From assembly GCA_023458355.1 (NCBI GenBank), contig JAEWZS010000102.1, forward strand, positions 1 through 32,958: a DNA stretch of 32,958 bases, in the 5' to 3' direction. The notes under the pieces are model-generated. The model saw only the letters and a list, made by a program, of their open reading frames with translations, searched no databases and was not told the DNA's origin. The DNA comes from Bacillota bacterium (GTDB lineage Bacteria; Bacillota; Clostridia; Christensenellales; CAG-138). The position numbers and the translations under genes are program-made. Of the stretch, positions 1 through 7,734 are shown piece after piece; within the stretch, counting starts at the first letter, position 1; each line of letters begins with the position of its first letter.

Positions 1-2655
1 CTTTTTTAGGAAAAATGCCTTCGCTCCGAGAAATATCGGGTTATCCAATTCGCTTGTATCCTGCGAAAGCAAGCTGAAGGTAAGATCGGGATCGTAGGTC
101 AGCATGTTTTCGATAAAGCTGTTGGAATAGTTGTCCACCAAGTTGCGGAGCGTGCCGATGATGTTGGTGACAAACAAATCGAGTTCTTGCACCAAGAAAG
201 CGGAGGAAAGTATGTCGCGGAAGAAATTCTCCTTCTCCATCTGCACTCTTTCCTTTGTGCATTGCTCATTTGGCACATTCTGCTCCGCGAGGACCTGCGG
301 GACGATGACCTCAAGAGGCCTCTCATAGATGTTGAGAAAATAGCCTTTGATGATTTGGCTGACATCCTGCCCGATAAATTGAAAAATATTGATGTACTGG
401 CTCAAAGAAAAGCTCGGCGATGTTAGGCTGTACTTAAACATTTCCAGATGCGAATCCAGGCTTTGATCATAAATCCCGTCAAGAGCAAGCCCTTCTTTGA
501 ACAGCATTAATAAATCGTATATCTGACGCAGGGTTTTTGCCGTAATGTATTCATGGGTAATAGAGTTTATTACACCCTCCATCAGCTGTGAAACTACACG
601 CTCCAAGCGGTACATCAAACCAAGTGCTTCAAATTTCGGCTCTATATACTGCCCATAGGTTGAGGGTATTCCTGCCGCAATGTGGCGCTTTAACTGAATA
701 TTCTCAAACGCTTCCGTTTTTTCCGGGTTTAAAATCACGGATTTGAGATGGTTCATCAGTTTGTATAAAGTTGTAATCGCCTGCGCGTTACGTGCATTTT
801 GTAAATCGGATGAAAGCTCATCCAAATCGCTTTTACTGAAAAAGCGGGCCTTTTCCACAAGCGCGACAACGTTCTCCGTTTCAAAGGAGTATTTCTCAAG
901 AAGCAGGTTATATATCTCTAAAATATCGATGACCTTATTCCAATGCACGTTTGTGCCATCGTCATCGGATCTTTCCATCTTTTCCAAGTCTTCAATATTC
1001 AGCTTCAGCAAATCCTCTAAGGGATATTTTTCGCATAAGCTCATTAACGCCGCATGCGCGCTTTCATACCATGCGCGGTCTTCTTCAAGCGTTTCGTAAA
1101 GATATTCGGGCAAAATCTCACGAAGCGGCTGTTTATCCCCGTCGTACCAATATTGGATGATTCTTCTTGTAAGCAAAACATTGGTGTTGTTGCTCTCGAC
1201 GTGTATTTGCACGCGCAAAAAGTGTATAAGCCGATCCTTCCTCATGGAAAGGCCGTCGATGGCGGTCGTTACTTTTCTTAACTTTCCCTCGGCTCCTATA
1301 TCGCGGAAAAATACGGGGAAAATACGGGTAAGCTGCTTAATTTCCCGATAAACGGGGGCAATGTCCGAATTGAGAAGCTTCGTAACATCGCGTTGGAAAA
1401 GATCCGTGTCCGAAATGTAAATGCCGCCAAGCTTTAACTCAACAATCAAAGTATTGATAAGCTCTCGCATGGCAAACGGGTCTTTTCCGATAATCTCCAA
1501 AAACACCCGAATATTCTTGACATGGTTGGGGTTTACCATCACCTGCCAATCGCTGTTGATACCTATATGACCCGGATAGTTGAAACTAAACCTGAGCACA
1601 CGTTTGATAAAATGCGATATCGCCGCTTTATTTTTTGAATCAAGCACTTCTTTTCCGAGCGTTGCAATACAATCGAGCACAGTTCTTGCATGCTCCGCTT
1701 TCAGTTCTTCAAGCTCTTCAAAAATGGCATCAAGAAACGCGGGCGTTGACTCCGCTTCCAACTCCGTAAAAACGTTGCGGAGATTCCGGTTCATATCGTA
1801 CAGCAGATGGTCGTAAAGGCTGTACATCCCCGGGAGATGCAGAAGGTAATAGAGGTAGTGTATGGTTTCAAGATGCGATACGATTTGCTTCGTAAAGCTC
1901 CTAAAGTGGTTTGCAATATCCTTGAAGAACAACAAACGGCCAAGATCTTCCCATGTAGTTGCACGTTTAAGCTCGGTGCGCAAATGTAGAAAGAACGGGG
2001 TTCCGATTTGCTCAAGCTGTTTTGAATCCATAACGGTAAACAGGTGCCGCTTCGACTCAAACCATGCTTCAGCTTTCGACGCTTCCTCCCAATAGGTATA
2101 ACAGCGCTCAAGAATATAGGATGTGAGCTTTAATATAGACGGCAGAAATTCCTCATGCTGCGCAAGCCTGTCAAAACAAGCCTTAAAATAGCCTGAAATT
2201 CTTATGTAAATCTCTTCGTGTTGTTGAATATCTGTCTCTATGATAGAAAAGCAACGTGTAATGGTGGGTTTTGAAAAGCCCTCTTTGGTGGATAGGCGAT
2301 CCATAAACTGTATAAGCGTGGTAACGAGAAGCTCCCTGTCGGTTTCCTTTTTTACGGTGGCTATCAGTCCCTCGAAGATATCCATCAGCACCGAAAGCAC
2401 GCGTTCCGAATCGGGAAGCACATGATAAAACCAAAAATCCTCAAGGCATATGCTGTGCAACAGCTCTATTACATGCTTGTCATTTCTAAATTTATGGTTT
2501 AACTCTAGTAAAAACTCTTTCGCTCTATTATGAATACCCCAAGTCGAAGACGAAAGCTCCGCCAACCATTGCTGATCCGGAGGGATCGGCTCCACTTTGT
2601 TCTGCGTTCGCGATAAATTGGCTTCCAACGCCAGGGATGTAATCGCCTTTTCCAA
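1..2655 (-). CDS. PEP/pyruvate-binding domain protein, N-terminal 885 codons (runs off left edge)
   Basis: Reading the minus strand from a TTG at 2655, the frame stays open for 885 codons to base 1. The start is supported by GGTAGGGAG nine bases upstream and an extended -10 promoter at 2689-2697. The first 870 or so residues are an alpha-helical, Leu/Glu-rich region without signal peptide, membrane segments or a motif I can name. The last visible residues, around NPIFLGAKAFFLKK, look like the beginning of a PPDK_N (PEP/pyruvate-binding, ATP-grasp-like) domain, where a Gly-x-Lys-x-x-x-Leu segment precedes a PVPPGF-type motif. Clostridia are known to carry such large cytoplasmic proteins with a long helical N-terminus ahead of a pyruvate-phosphate-dikinase-like domain; their reaction is not established. 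The catalytic part lies outside the window. Family call is by recognition, not by search; that the region is coding is near certain. Confidence 0.8.
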   Translation of the reverse strand, partial: MEKAITSLALEANLSRTQNKVEPIPPDQQWLAELSSSTWGIHNRAKEFLLELNHKFRNDKHVIELLHSICLEDFWFYHVLPDSERVLSVLMDIFEGLIATVKKETDRELLVTTLIQFMDRLSTKEGFSKPTITRCFSIIETDIQQHEEIYIRISGYFKACFDRLAQHEEFLPSILKLTSYILERCYTYWEEASKAEAWFESKRHLFTVMDSKQLEQIGTPFFLHLRTELKRATTWEDLGRLLFFKDIANHFRSFTKQIVSHLETIHYLYYLLHLPGMYSLYDHLLYDMNRNLRNVFTELEAESTPAFLDAIFEELEELKAEHARTVLDCIATLGKEVLDSKNKAAISHFIKRVLRFSFNYPGHIGINSDWQVMVNPNHVKNIRVFLEIIGKDPFAMRELINTLIVELKLGGIYISDTDLFQRDVTKLLNSDIAPVYREIKQLTRIFPVFFRDIGAEGKLRKVTTAIDGLSMRKDRLIHFLRVQIHVESNNTNVLLTRRIIQYWYDGDKQPLREILPEYLYETLEEDRAWYESAHAALMSLCEKYPLEDLLKLNIEDLEKMERSDDDGTNVHWNKVIDILEIYNLLLEKYSFETENVVALVEKARFFSKSDLDELSSDLQNARNAQAITTLYKLMNHLKSVILNPEKTEAFENIQLKRHIAAGIPSTYGQYIEPKFEALGLMYRLERVVSQLMEGVINSITHEYITAKTLRQIYDLLMLFKEGLALDGIYDQSLDSHLEMFKYSLTSPSFSLSQYINIFQFIGQDVSQIIKGYFLNIYERPLEVIVPQVLAEQNVPNEQCTKERVQMEKENFFRDILSSAFLVQELDLFVTNIIGTLRNLVDNYSNSFIENMLTYDPDLTFSLLSQDTSELDNPIFLGAKAFFLKK

Positions 2656-2688
2656 GCTGAAATTCTCCCTACCTCAATTCATACACCT

Positions 2689-2697
2689 ATTATATCA
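2689..2697 (-). promoter_or_regulatory. Extended -10 promoter for the PEP/pyruvate-binding gene
   Basis: The minus strand reads TGATATAAT, a TGnTATAAT extended -10 element, ending 34 bases before the TTG start at 2655. The -35 candidate 16 bases upstream (TAGGTT) is poor, which fits an extended -10 promoter. Confidence 0.55.
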
Positions 2698-3050
2698 TAA
2701 TAAAAAAAATAACCTAGAGCATTTCGCCATTTTGCAATATTTCTTGCATTATTAAATGTTTGAGGAAACATGCAAATTGTGCTTTGCCTCAAAGAAATGC
2801 TTATTTATCGGCAAAAATCACTGTTCGCATCCGTCACACACCTTAATATAAAAATACGTTCACAGCCAATAATATATTTTTATGCATAACAGCCTGCATG
2901 TTCAGAAATATTTAAGTGTTATTTTTTTAACACGTAAAAGTCTAAACAGGTTTCTTAGCCTGCTGCCCTATAGGGGGTTTCGTGGCCTCTCAAAGGAGAC
3001 CCGCAAGACGATTGCCTAAAACTCAAAAAGTGACGCGAGTGGCTCTATAA
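2698..3050. other. Intergenic region, no gene identified
   Basis: About 350 bases of AT-rich sequence between the terminator of the C39 lipoprotein gene and the promoter of the next minus-strand gene. The segment 2940-3020 is more GC-rich and holds two short inverted repeats (an imperfect stem GGCCTCT/GGAGACC and a CAGG/CCTG stem). I could not match it to a riboswitch class. No plausible open frame with a ribosome site was seen. Confidence 0.5.
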
Positions 3051-3051
3051 T

Positions 3052-3076
3052 AAAAAAAGGAGCTCTCACGAGCTCC
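3052..3076 (-). terminator. Intrinsic terminator of the C39-like lipoprotein gene
   Basis: Perfect 7-bp stem GGAGCTC/GAGCTCC (3059-3065 and 3070-3076) with a 4-base loop, followed on the minus strand by seven T. It lies 25 bases after the stop codon at 3101. Confidence 0.9.
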
Positions 3077-3100
3077 TGAAAATTTTCATGGATAGGCAGC

Positions 3101-4045
3101 TTACCCCTTAGCTACGACAACATACGGCTGAAGCTGGAAGGGCTTTGCGGCTACATTGCGGTCGTGCCACATGTAGAACCAACGCTCCGCGGGATAGTAA
3201 TAGTAACCATCCTGCCAGTGGTCGCTTGTATCGTAAGGGTCCGCAAAAATGATGATATCATCACCGATTCCCGACGTGCCAAGCGTATCGTAGCCGATGA
3301 TGACCTGCCAATGGCCATCCCAATCGCTCCACTCTACAAGGATAAGCTCGTTGTTTTGAAGATGCCCCGTGATCCATTTTACAAAATAGCTGTCGCTTGC
3401 ATTTTCCACCCAAGCTTCCGTATTCGGGTCGTTTTCGGAAGCATAGAGAGCTGCCGATTCAAAGGTGCCGGGCAAGTTGCCTACATTGTTATCGGTATCT
3501 CCGTCGCCTGCTTGAATAAGATCCGCATCGGTGTAATCCGCGCGATAGCTTGTTTCCACAATTTTAACGCCCTCTACCTGCTCAAAAAGGCTTACAAGCT
3601 TTTCTACATTTGCACCGTACTCATAATAATTATCCGCACTGCCGGGCTTAGCGCCTTCAGTATCTTCATCCACAGATACTTTCCCAAGTTCGCTGAGCGC
3701 AAACTCAGAATAGCTATCTATTTTAAGGTACGATAGCGCCATCAATGCGGAAGCAGCTCCGCAGGAGTACTCGGTTGTTTGCTGAAACGTTTTGAAGTTT
3801 TTGAGAATTGTCAACTGGTCGTTGGATTCCATATTGTAGAAATCCGGATTGCCATAGTAGGCGGAAGCGGCATGGTCGCCCGCATTGCCGTAGGCGTCTG
3901 CACCGCCGTACTCGTCGTTATCTTCACCGGCAATCTTCTCAGGCATCGGTTTTTCTACCGTACCGGCAGGGGCTGCCGAGCAGCCAAAAAACAAGGTAAC
4001 CACCATCACAAGGGTCAGGATAAGCGCGAATAGGTTCTTTTTCAT
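3101..4045 (-). CDS. C39-like papain-fold cysteine peptidase, lipoprotein
   Basis: 314 residues. The start at 4045 is preferred over longer in-frame options because GAGGAG lies about 7 bases upstream and a clean lipoprotein signal begins there: MKK, a hydrophobic core and Cys22 after FFG. Then comes an acidic low-complexity linker (residues 27-75) and a C39-like (peptidase_C39_2 type) domain. Candidate catalytic residues are Gln89, Cys95 (EYSCGAA), His245 (GHWQVIIGYD) and Asp269 (ADPYD). All are present, so it is probably active, on the outer face of the membrane. Unlike C39 domains of bacteriocin exporters, it is not fused to an ABC transporter and has no neighbouring precursor peptide, so the substrate is unknown. 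It is transcribed alone, behind a strong promoter and a long structured leader (4175-4399), and ends at its own terminator. Confidence 0.88.
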   Translation of the reverse strand: MKKNLFALILTLVMVVTLFFGCSAAPAGTVEKPMPEKIAGEDNDEYGGADAYGNAGDHAASAYYGNPDFYNMESNDQLTILKNFKTFQQTTEYSCGAASALMALSYLKIDSYSEFALSELGKVSVDEDTEGAKPGSADNYYEYGANVEKLVSLFEQVEGVKIVETSYRADYTDADLIQAGDGDTDNNVGNLPGTFESAALYASENDPNTEAWVENASDSYFVKWITGHLQNNELILVEWSDWDGHWQVIIGYDTLGTSGIGDDIIIFADPYDTSDHWQDGYYYYPAERWFYMWHDRNVAAKPFQLQPYVVVAKG

Positions 4046-4174
4046 TTCTTTTCTCCTCTTTTTAATTCTCATTTCAATTAAAGCGAGGATACTTGTGCTT
4101 GGCATCATTCTACGGTTTGTATTATTTATTACAGAGCTAAGTCTTTTTATTTATCCATTGGTAGAATCCGGAGA

Positions 4175-4399
4175 AACCCAGTCCAAAAGTGGCTGTTCCC
4201 CTTTGTTGATCGCTTACAAGTATCACGTATTGCCCGCGGATGAACCGCGGTTGTCTGTGGGGCTACGGCCTTTCCGTTCCCCCGCCCCCTCTACCTTCGG
4301 GGGCGAAAACCTGCAATTTGGTTTTCAGGCACTACTTATAATGGGGCGATACCGCCCTTCAACAAGGCATCCTGTGTTTCCTCGGCTTTTGACCCGGCT
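4175..4399 (-). ncRNA. Large structured leader RNA, class not identified
   Basis: On the minus strand, downstream of a consensus promoter (4504-4532), a 225-nt domain is closed by a long-range helix: AGCCGGGTCAAAAG (4399-4386) pairs with CTTTTGGACTGGGTT (4189-4175), with one mismatch and one bulge. Inside it, CCTTGTTG (4367-4360) pairs with CAACAAAGG (4208-4200). Within that are five local hairpins: 4343-4357 (GGGCGG/CGCCCC type), 4305-4311 with 4320-4326 (GAAAACC/GGTTTTC), 4283-4289 with 4299-4305 (CGCCCCC/GGGGGCG), 4259-4282 (GGGG, ACGG / CCGT, CCCC) and 4234-4250 (CCGCGG/CCGCGG). No terminator separates it from the lipoprotein start at 4045, so it is either a 5' leader or a processed RNA. 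I compared it from memory with RNase P, tmRNA, SRP, 6S, cobalamin, c-di-AMP (ydaO), FMN, lysine and Mg riboswitches and none fits. Size and taxonomy are compatible with the raiA RNA motif, but I cannot confirm this. Confidence 0.65.
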
Positions 4400-4503
4400 G
4401 TCCGTCTGGCCTTATGTACGTTTCAATTGTACAGGTCGTTTTCACTCCGCAATCATACTTTTAGCGGGGTTATTTTTGCTTCCCCCCTTTCATACAGTAT
4501 TAG

Positions 4504-4532
4504 ATTATATATGCGCGCTGTAGGGTTGTCAA
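4504..4532 (-). promoter_or_regulatory. Consensus sigma-A promoter of the structured RNA / C39 lipoprotein transcript
   Basis: Minus strand: TTGACA (4532-4527), exactly 17 bases, TATAAT (4509-4504), a perfect consensus. Transcription should begin near 4497, about 450 bases before the lipoprotein start, so the whole structured region is transcribed. It lies just after the terminator of the BMP operon. Confidence 0.88.
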
Positions 4533-4571
4533 TTCTGCATATTCACAAAAGACCCGTAAATTTTTTATGCG

Positions 4572-4611
4572 AAAAAAGCAGGCGTATCTTCGCTTGAAAA
4601 TACGCCTGCTT
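4572..4611 (-). terminator. Intrinsic terminator of the BMP transporter operon
   Basis: 12-bp perfect stem AAGCAGGCGTAT/ATACGCCTGCTT (4576-4587 and 4600-4611); on the minus strand the stem is followed by six T. It is located 37 bases after the stop of the BMP lipoprotein gene. Confidence 0.92.
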
Positions 4612-4647
4612 TGCCTTTAGTTTTACTGCGTTCAGTTTGCTTTGGCT

Positions 4648-5634
4648 TTATTTGCCGAAGGTGCCGTCCTGAAGCTGCTTAACGTAATCGGTGATTTTGG
4701 TCTGTGTTTCAGCATCGATAAGCGCGTCGTTGAACTTGCCAAGGTACACGCAGTTGTTCTCGAGCGAACCGAATACAACTTCGTTGCCGAAGGTACCGGT
4801 CTCAACCTTCTCCATGCAGATGGCGAGCATGCCCGCGTTGTCGGTAACTACGCTGGTTGCAATACAGGGGTTCTGGCCGAGGATGTCAGCGGGCTGGCCG
4901 ATGTCGATGATTTTGACCGTGTCGCCGTTGGCCTGGTCAATGGCCTGACGCGCGCCGGAGTCAACCGCGGAGGCATCGCCGAAGAACACGTCAGCGCCTT
5001 CGTTAATCATGGAAGCGGCAAGCTCCATGCCCTTGGCTGTATCGCTGAAGGAACCTGCATAGGCGGAAACGGCCTTGATGCTGGGGTTGATGACCTGCGC
5101 AGCGGATTCAAAGTTAGCGAGCTTGGACTTCGTGGTATCAAGTTCCATGCCGCCGATGAAGCCGATAACATTGGACTTGCTCATCAAGCCAGCGATAATG
5201 CCTGCGATGGAGCCGATCTGGTTGGCATCGGGCAGCATGCTCATGATGTTTGCGGTGGGAAGTTGCGTCGACCCATTGAGGACGGCGAAGCTGACCTTAG
5301 GATAATCAGCGGCAACCTGCTTAACGGCATCGCTGTACTGGTTGCCCGGCGCAAAGATCATGTCATAGCCGAGGTCGCAGTAGCTGATCATCGTGTCAGC
5401 GTAGGCAGCCTGGTCGATTGAATCGGTGTAGGCGGTTTCCCAGCCACGCTGCTCAGCGGCCTTGACCATGCCATTGTAGCATGCGGCACCCCAGCCGCCG
5501 TCGGAGATGCTGGAATCGCAGATCATCGCGACTTTGTACACCTTATCACCGGTGGTCGCAGGATCCGCTGCACATGCGCTCAACACGGCGAGCGAGAGGC
5601 TCAGGACAAGCAATAGCGCTACAAATTTCTTCAT
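4648..5634 (-). CDS. BMP-family ABC transporter substrate-binding lipoprotein
   Basis: 328 residues. The start at 5634 is preferred to an upstream ATG because GGAGG precedes it by 11 bases and the lipoprotein signal starts there: MKKFVALLL..., with lipobox LSAC and Cys21. The mature protein begins with VYKVAMICDSSISDGGWG, typical of the basic membrane protein / PnrA-Med family of periplasmic-binding-fold proteins; DMIFAPGNQYSDAV, NVIGFIGGME and GADVFFGDASAVDSG are further family-like segments. Members bind purine nucleosides in several bacteria (PnrA, B. subtilis NupN), so a nucleoside or similar ligand is inferred. It is tethered on the outer face and hands substrate to the two permeases encoded just upstream. 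It is the last gene of the operon, 98 bases after the preceding permease stop. Confidence 0.93.
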   Translation of the reverse strand: MKKFVALLLVLSLSLAVLSACAADPATTGDKVYKVAMICDSSISDGGWGAACYNGMVKAAEQRGWETAYTDSIDQAAYADTMISYCDLGYDMIFAPGNQYSDAVKQVAADYPKVSFAVLNGSTQLPTANIMSMLPDANQIGSIAGIIAGLMSKSNVIGFIGGMELDTTKSKLANFESAAQVINPSIKAVSAYAGSFSDTAKGMELAASMINEGADVFFGDASAVDSGARQAIDQANGDTVKIIDIGQPADILGQNPCIATSVVTDNAGMLAICMEKVETGTFGNEVVFGSLENNCVYLGKFNDALIDAETQTKITDYVKQLQDGTFGK

Positions 5635-5732
5635 GGTATCCGTATCCTCCAAAAGTTTAGTTTTGTAATCGGGCATTTTGCCCGGAATTACCTTTAGAAA
5701 TATGTCGTATTACGAAGTATTGCGACCGGGTT

Positions 5733-6662
5733 TTAGCGCTCCTCGCGGTAATACGGCTTGCCCTTTGCTTTGGGGCCGGATATTTTGCTGCCAAAGAGCG
5801 TTAAAGCAATCAGCGTCATAACATACGGGATCATCTGGAATAGCTGATAAGGAATCAGATCCGTGCCGATTTGGAGCCGAAGCTGCAACGCGTCAAAGAA
5901 GCCGAACAGCAGACAGGCCATCAGTACGCCCGAAGCCGACCAGCGGCCGAAGATAACCGCCGCGAGCGCAATAAAGCCGCGCCCGGCAACGATGCCGTCC
6001 GAATAGGTATTTACGTAGCAGGTAGTCAGATATGCGCCACCCATGCCTGCAAAGAAGCCGCAAATGATACTTGCGATGTATTTTTGCTTTATGACGTTGA
6101 TGCCCATCGTCTCCGCAGCCTTCGGGTATTCGCCCACAGCCTTATAGCTAAGGCCTGCCTTTGTGCGGTTAAAGAAAACAGCCGTTATGATCACGAACAG
6201 ATACACGGCATATACCATGGGCGTCTGGTCAAAGAGGAGCTTGCCGAAAAACGGAATATCCTTCAGCACGGGTATTGCTACTGTTTTCATGAGCGTTGCC
6301 TGTGCGAGTGTGGAGCTGACACCGAATACAACGCGATAGATGAACGAGGCAAGCGCCGGTGCGAGTATGTTGATTGCCATGCCGAATACAATCTGCTGTC
6401 CGGCAAGTGTTACGGTACAAAACGCATAAACCATGTTGACAAGCACGCCGCCTAATGCACCGATCAGCACGCCAAACAGAGGATCGCCCGTCCAATAGCA
6501 TGCGAGGAAGCCCGCAAGCGCACCAAAGGACATGATGCCGTCAAGGCCGATGTTTACAAGACCTGCACGCTCCGAATAGAGCTCTGCTAGCGACACGAAC
6601 AACAGAGGCGTCGCCATGCGCACGGCGGAGATGAGAAGATCCGAAATTGCATTCCACTCCAT
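5733..6662 (-). CDS. BMP-type ABC transporter permease (NupQ-like)
   Basis: 309 residues, about eight to ten hydrophobic segments, no signal peptide. The segment LAELYSERAGLVNIGLDGIM near residue 30 is the hallmark of BPD_transp_2 permeases of the nucleoside (NupQ / RbsC-related) group, and VGEYPKAAETMGINV near residue 178 is the cytoplasmic loop that contacts the ATPase. Its ATG overlaps the stop of the preceding permease in a TAATG arrangement (shared base 6662), so translation is probably coupled. It would form a heterodimeric channel with the product of 6662-7720. The substrate is inferred only from the family. Confidence 0.93.
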   Translation of the reverse strand: MEWNAISDLLISAVRMATPLLFVSLAELYSERAGLVNIGLDGIMSFGALAGFLACYWTGDPLFGVLIGALGGVLVNMVYAFCTVTLAGQQIVFGMAINILAPALASFIYRVVFGVSSTLAQATLMKTVAIPVLKDIPFFGKLLFDQTPMVYAVYLFVIITAVFFNRTKAGLSYKAVGEYPKAAETMGINVIKQKYIASIICGFFAGMGGAYLTTCYVNTYSDGIVAGRGFIALAAVIFGRWSASGVLMACLLFGFFDALQLRLQIGTDLIPYQLFQMIPYVMTLIALTLFGSKISGPKAKGKPYYREER

Positions 6663-7720
6663 TATGACACGGCCTCCTTTTTCTCGAAGAGGTTGAATAG
6701 ATACGCGCGGATTTTAGGCAGGTAAAGCATCGAGGAGCCTGCCACAGCGAATATGATTACGAGCGCTTGGATAATATCGATTACGCTTGTGGGAACACCA
6801 GTGCCGACCTGCATAGTTGTGGAACCCACGCGCAATACGGCAAAGAAGTACGCGACAATCACGGTCGCGATGGGGTGAAGCTGGCCGATGAGCGCGATGG
6901 CTACACCGTCAAAGCCGTAGCCGCTGCCATAGCCGCTGATAAGGCGAAATTGCGTGCCGAGAATATCCAACGCGCCGCCAAGCCCCGCAATCGCACCGGA
7001 TATGATGAATGCGGACAGCATATAGCGCTTTACCGAAAGTCCGTTGTAGCTGCTTGCGGTTTGGTTGAAACCAACCGCGCGGAGTTGGAAGCCCTTGGAT
7101 GTATTAAACAGGAAGTACCATAGCAAAAGACCGAGTACAAGTGCGATGACGATACCCCACGTTATGCGAAGATCCGGGAATATGCGGCCTATTACAGACC
7201 CGTCCGGCACAGGCGCAGTTTGCGGTACGCTGCCCTCGCGGAGTGCCGTGGTGTAAAGATAGCCCATGAAGAGCGTGGCAACGTAGTTGAACATGATGGT
7301 TGTAATCATCTCGTTAAGTCCGCGCCAGGTTTTTAAAATACCGGGCAGCAGCCCCCATATACCGCCCATGACGGTGCCTGCAAGAATTGCAAGTATCGAA
7401 ACCCACCAACCCTCATGGCCCATGAGAAGCGTTACCGTGATGGCGGCCATCGAACCGCACAGGAACTGCCCCTCACCTCCGAGGTTGAATACGCCGCAGC
7501 GGTACGCAAAGCACGTGCAAAGCCCGCAGAAGATGAGCGGCATCGCTCGCACAACGGTGTTTGCGAGGTTTGTCGTTGAGCCGAACGCACCTTTACCGAG
7601 GTAACTAATCGCTAAAAACGGATTCGCGCCCAAGAACACGATGATCAGCATGCCGATTAAAAACGCCATCAAAATGGACAGGGTCGGAATTAAAAGGCTG
7701 AACAGCTTTGTTTTTTGCAT
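6662..7720 (-). CDS. BMP-type ABC transporter permease (NupP-like)
   Basis: 352 residues with an N-terminal membrane helix (LFSLLIPTLSILMAFLIGMLIIVFLGANPF) and further hydrophobic segments. YRCGVFNLGGEGQFLCGSMAA near residue 75 and AVGFNQTASSYNGLSV near residue 215 are the conserved permease motifs of the BPD_transp_2 family, NupP/YufP branch; the second should be the ATPase-contacting loop. The gene starts 14 bases after the ATPase stop at 7735 and overlaps the next permease by one base, so ATPase, both permeases and the lipoprotein form one transcription unit. Confidence 0.93.
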   Translation of the reverse strand: MQKTKLFSLLIPTLSILMAFLIGMLIIVFLGANPFLAISYLGKGAFGSTTNLANTVVRAMPLIFCGLCTCFAYRCGVFNLGGEGQFLCGSMAAITVTLLMGHEGWWVSILAILAGTVMGGIWGLLPGILKTWRGLNEMITTIMFNYVATLFMGYLYTTALREGSVPQTAPVPDGSVIGRIFPDLRITWGIVIALVLGLLLWYFLFNTSKGFQLRAVGFNQTASSYNGLSVKRYMLSAFIISGAIAGLGGALDILGTQFRLISGYGSGYGFDGVAIALIGQLHPIATVIVAYFFAVLRVGSTTMQVGTGVPTSVIDIIQALVIIFAVAGSSMLYLPKIRAYLFNLFEKKEAVS

Positions 7721-7734
7721 CTTTCTCTCCCTCC

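Noticed and set aside
2757..2855. Cysteine-rich 32-codon plus-strand frame (MFEETCKLC...)
   Set aside because: No ribosome site and no neighbour suggesting a peptide system; likely chance.
4160..4430. c-di-AMP (ydaO) riboswitch or T-box for the structured leader
   Set aside because: GGCGGGGGAAC resembles part of ydaO, but the paired GGGGTGAATC segment and the CCGACAGCTAACTC-type end are missing; no T-box GGTGGTACCGCG motif is present.
4095..4523. 142-codon plus-strand frame
   Set aside because: It is antisense to the structured RNA, has no ribosome site and has a composition explained by the GC-rich stems.
4642..5421. 259-codon plus-strand frame
   Set aside because: Shadow of the BMP lipoprotein gene in the opposite strand; the minus-strand protein is clearly the real one.
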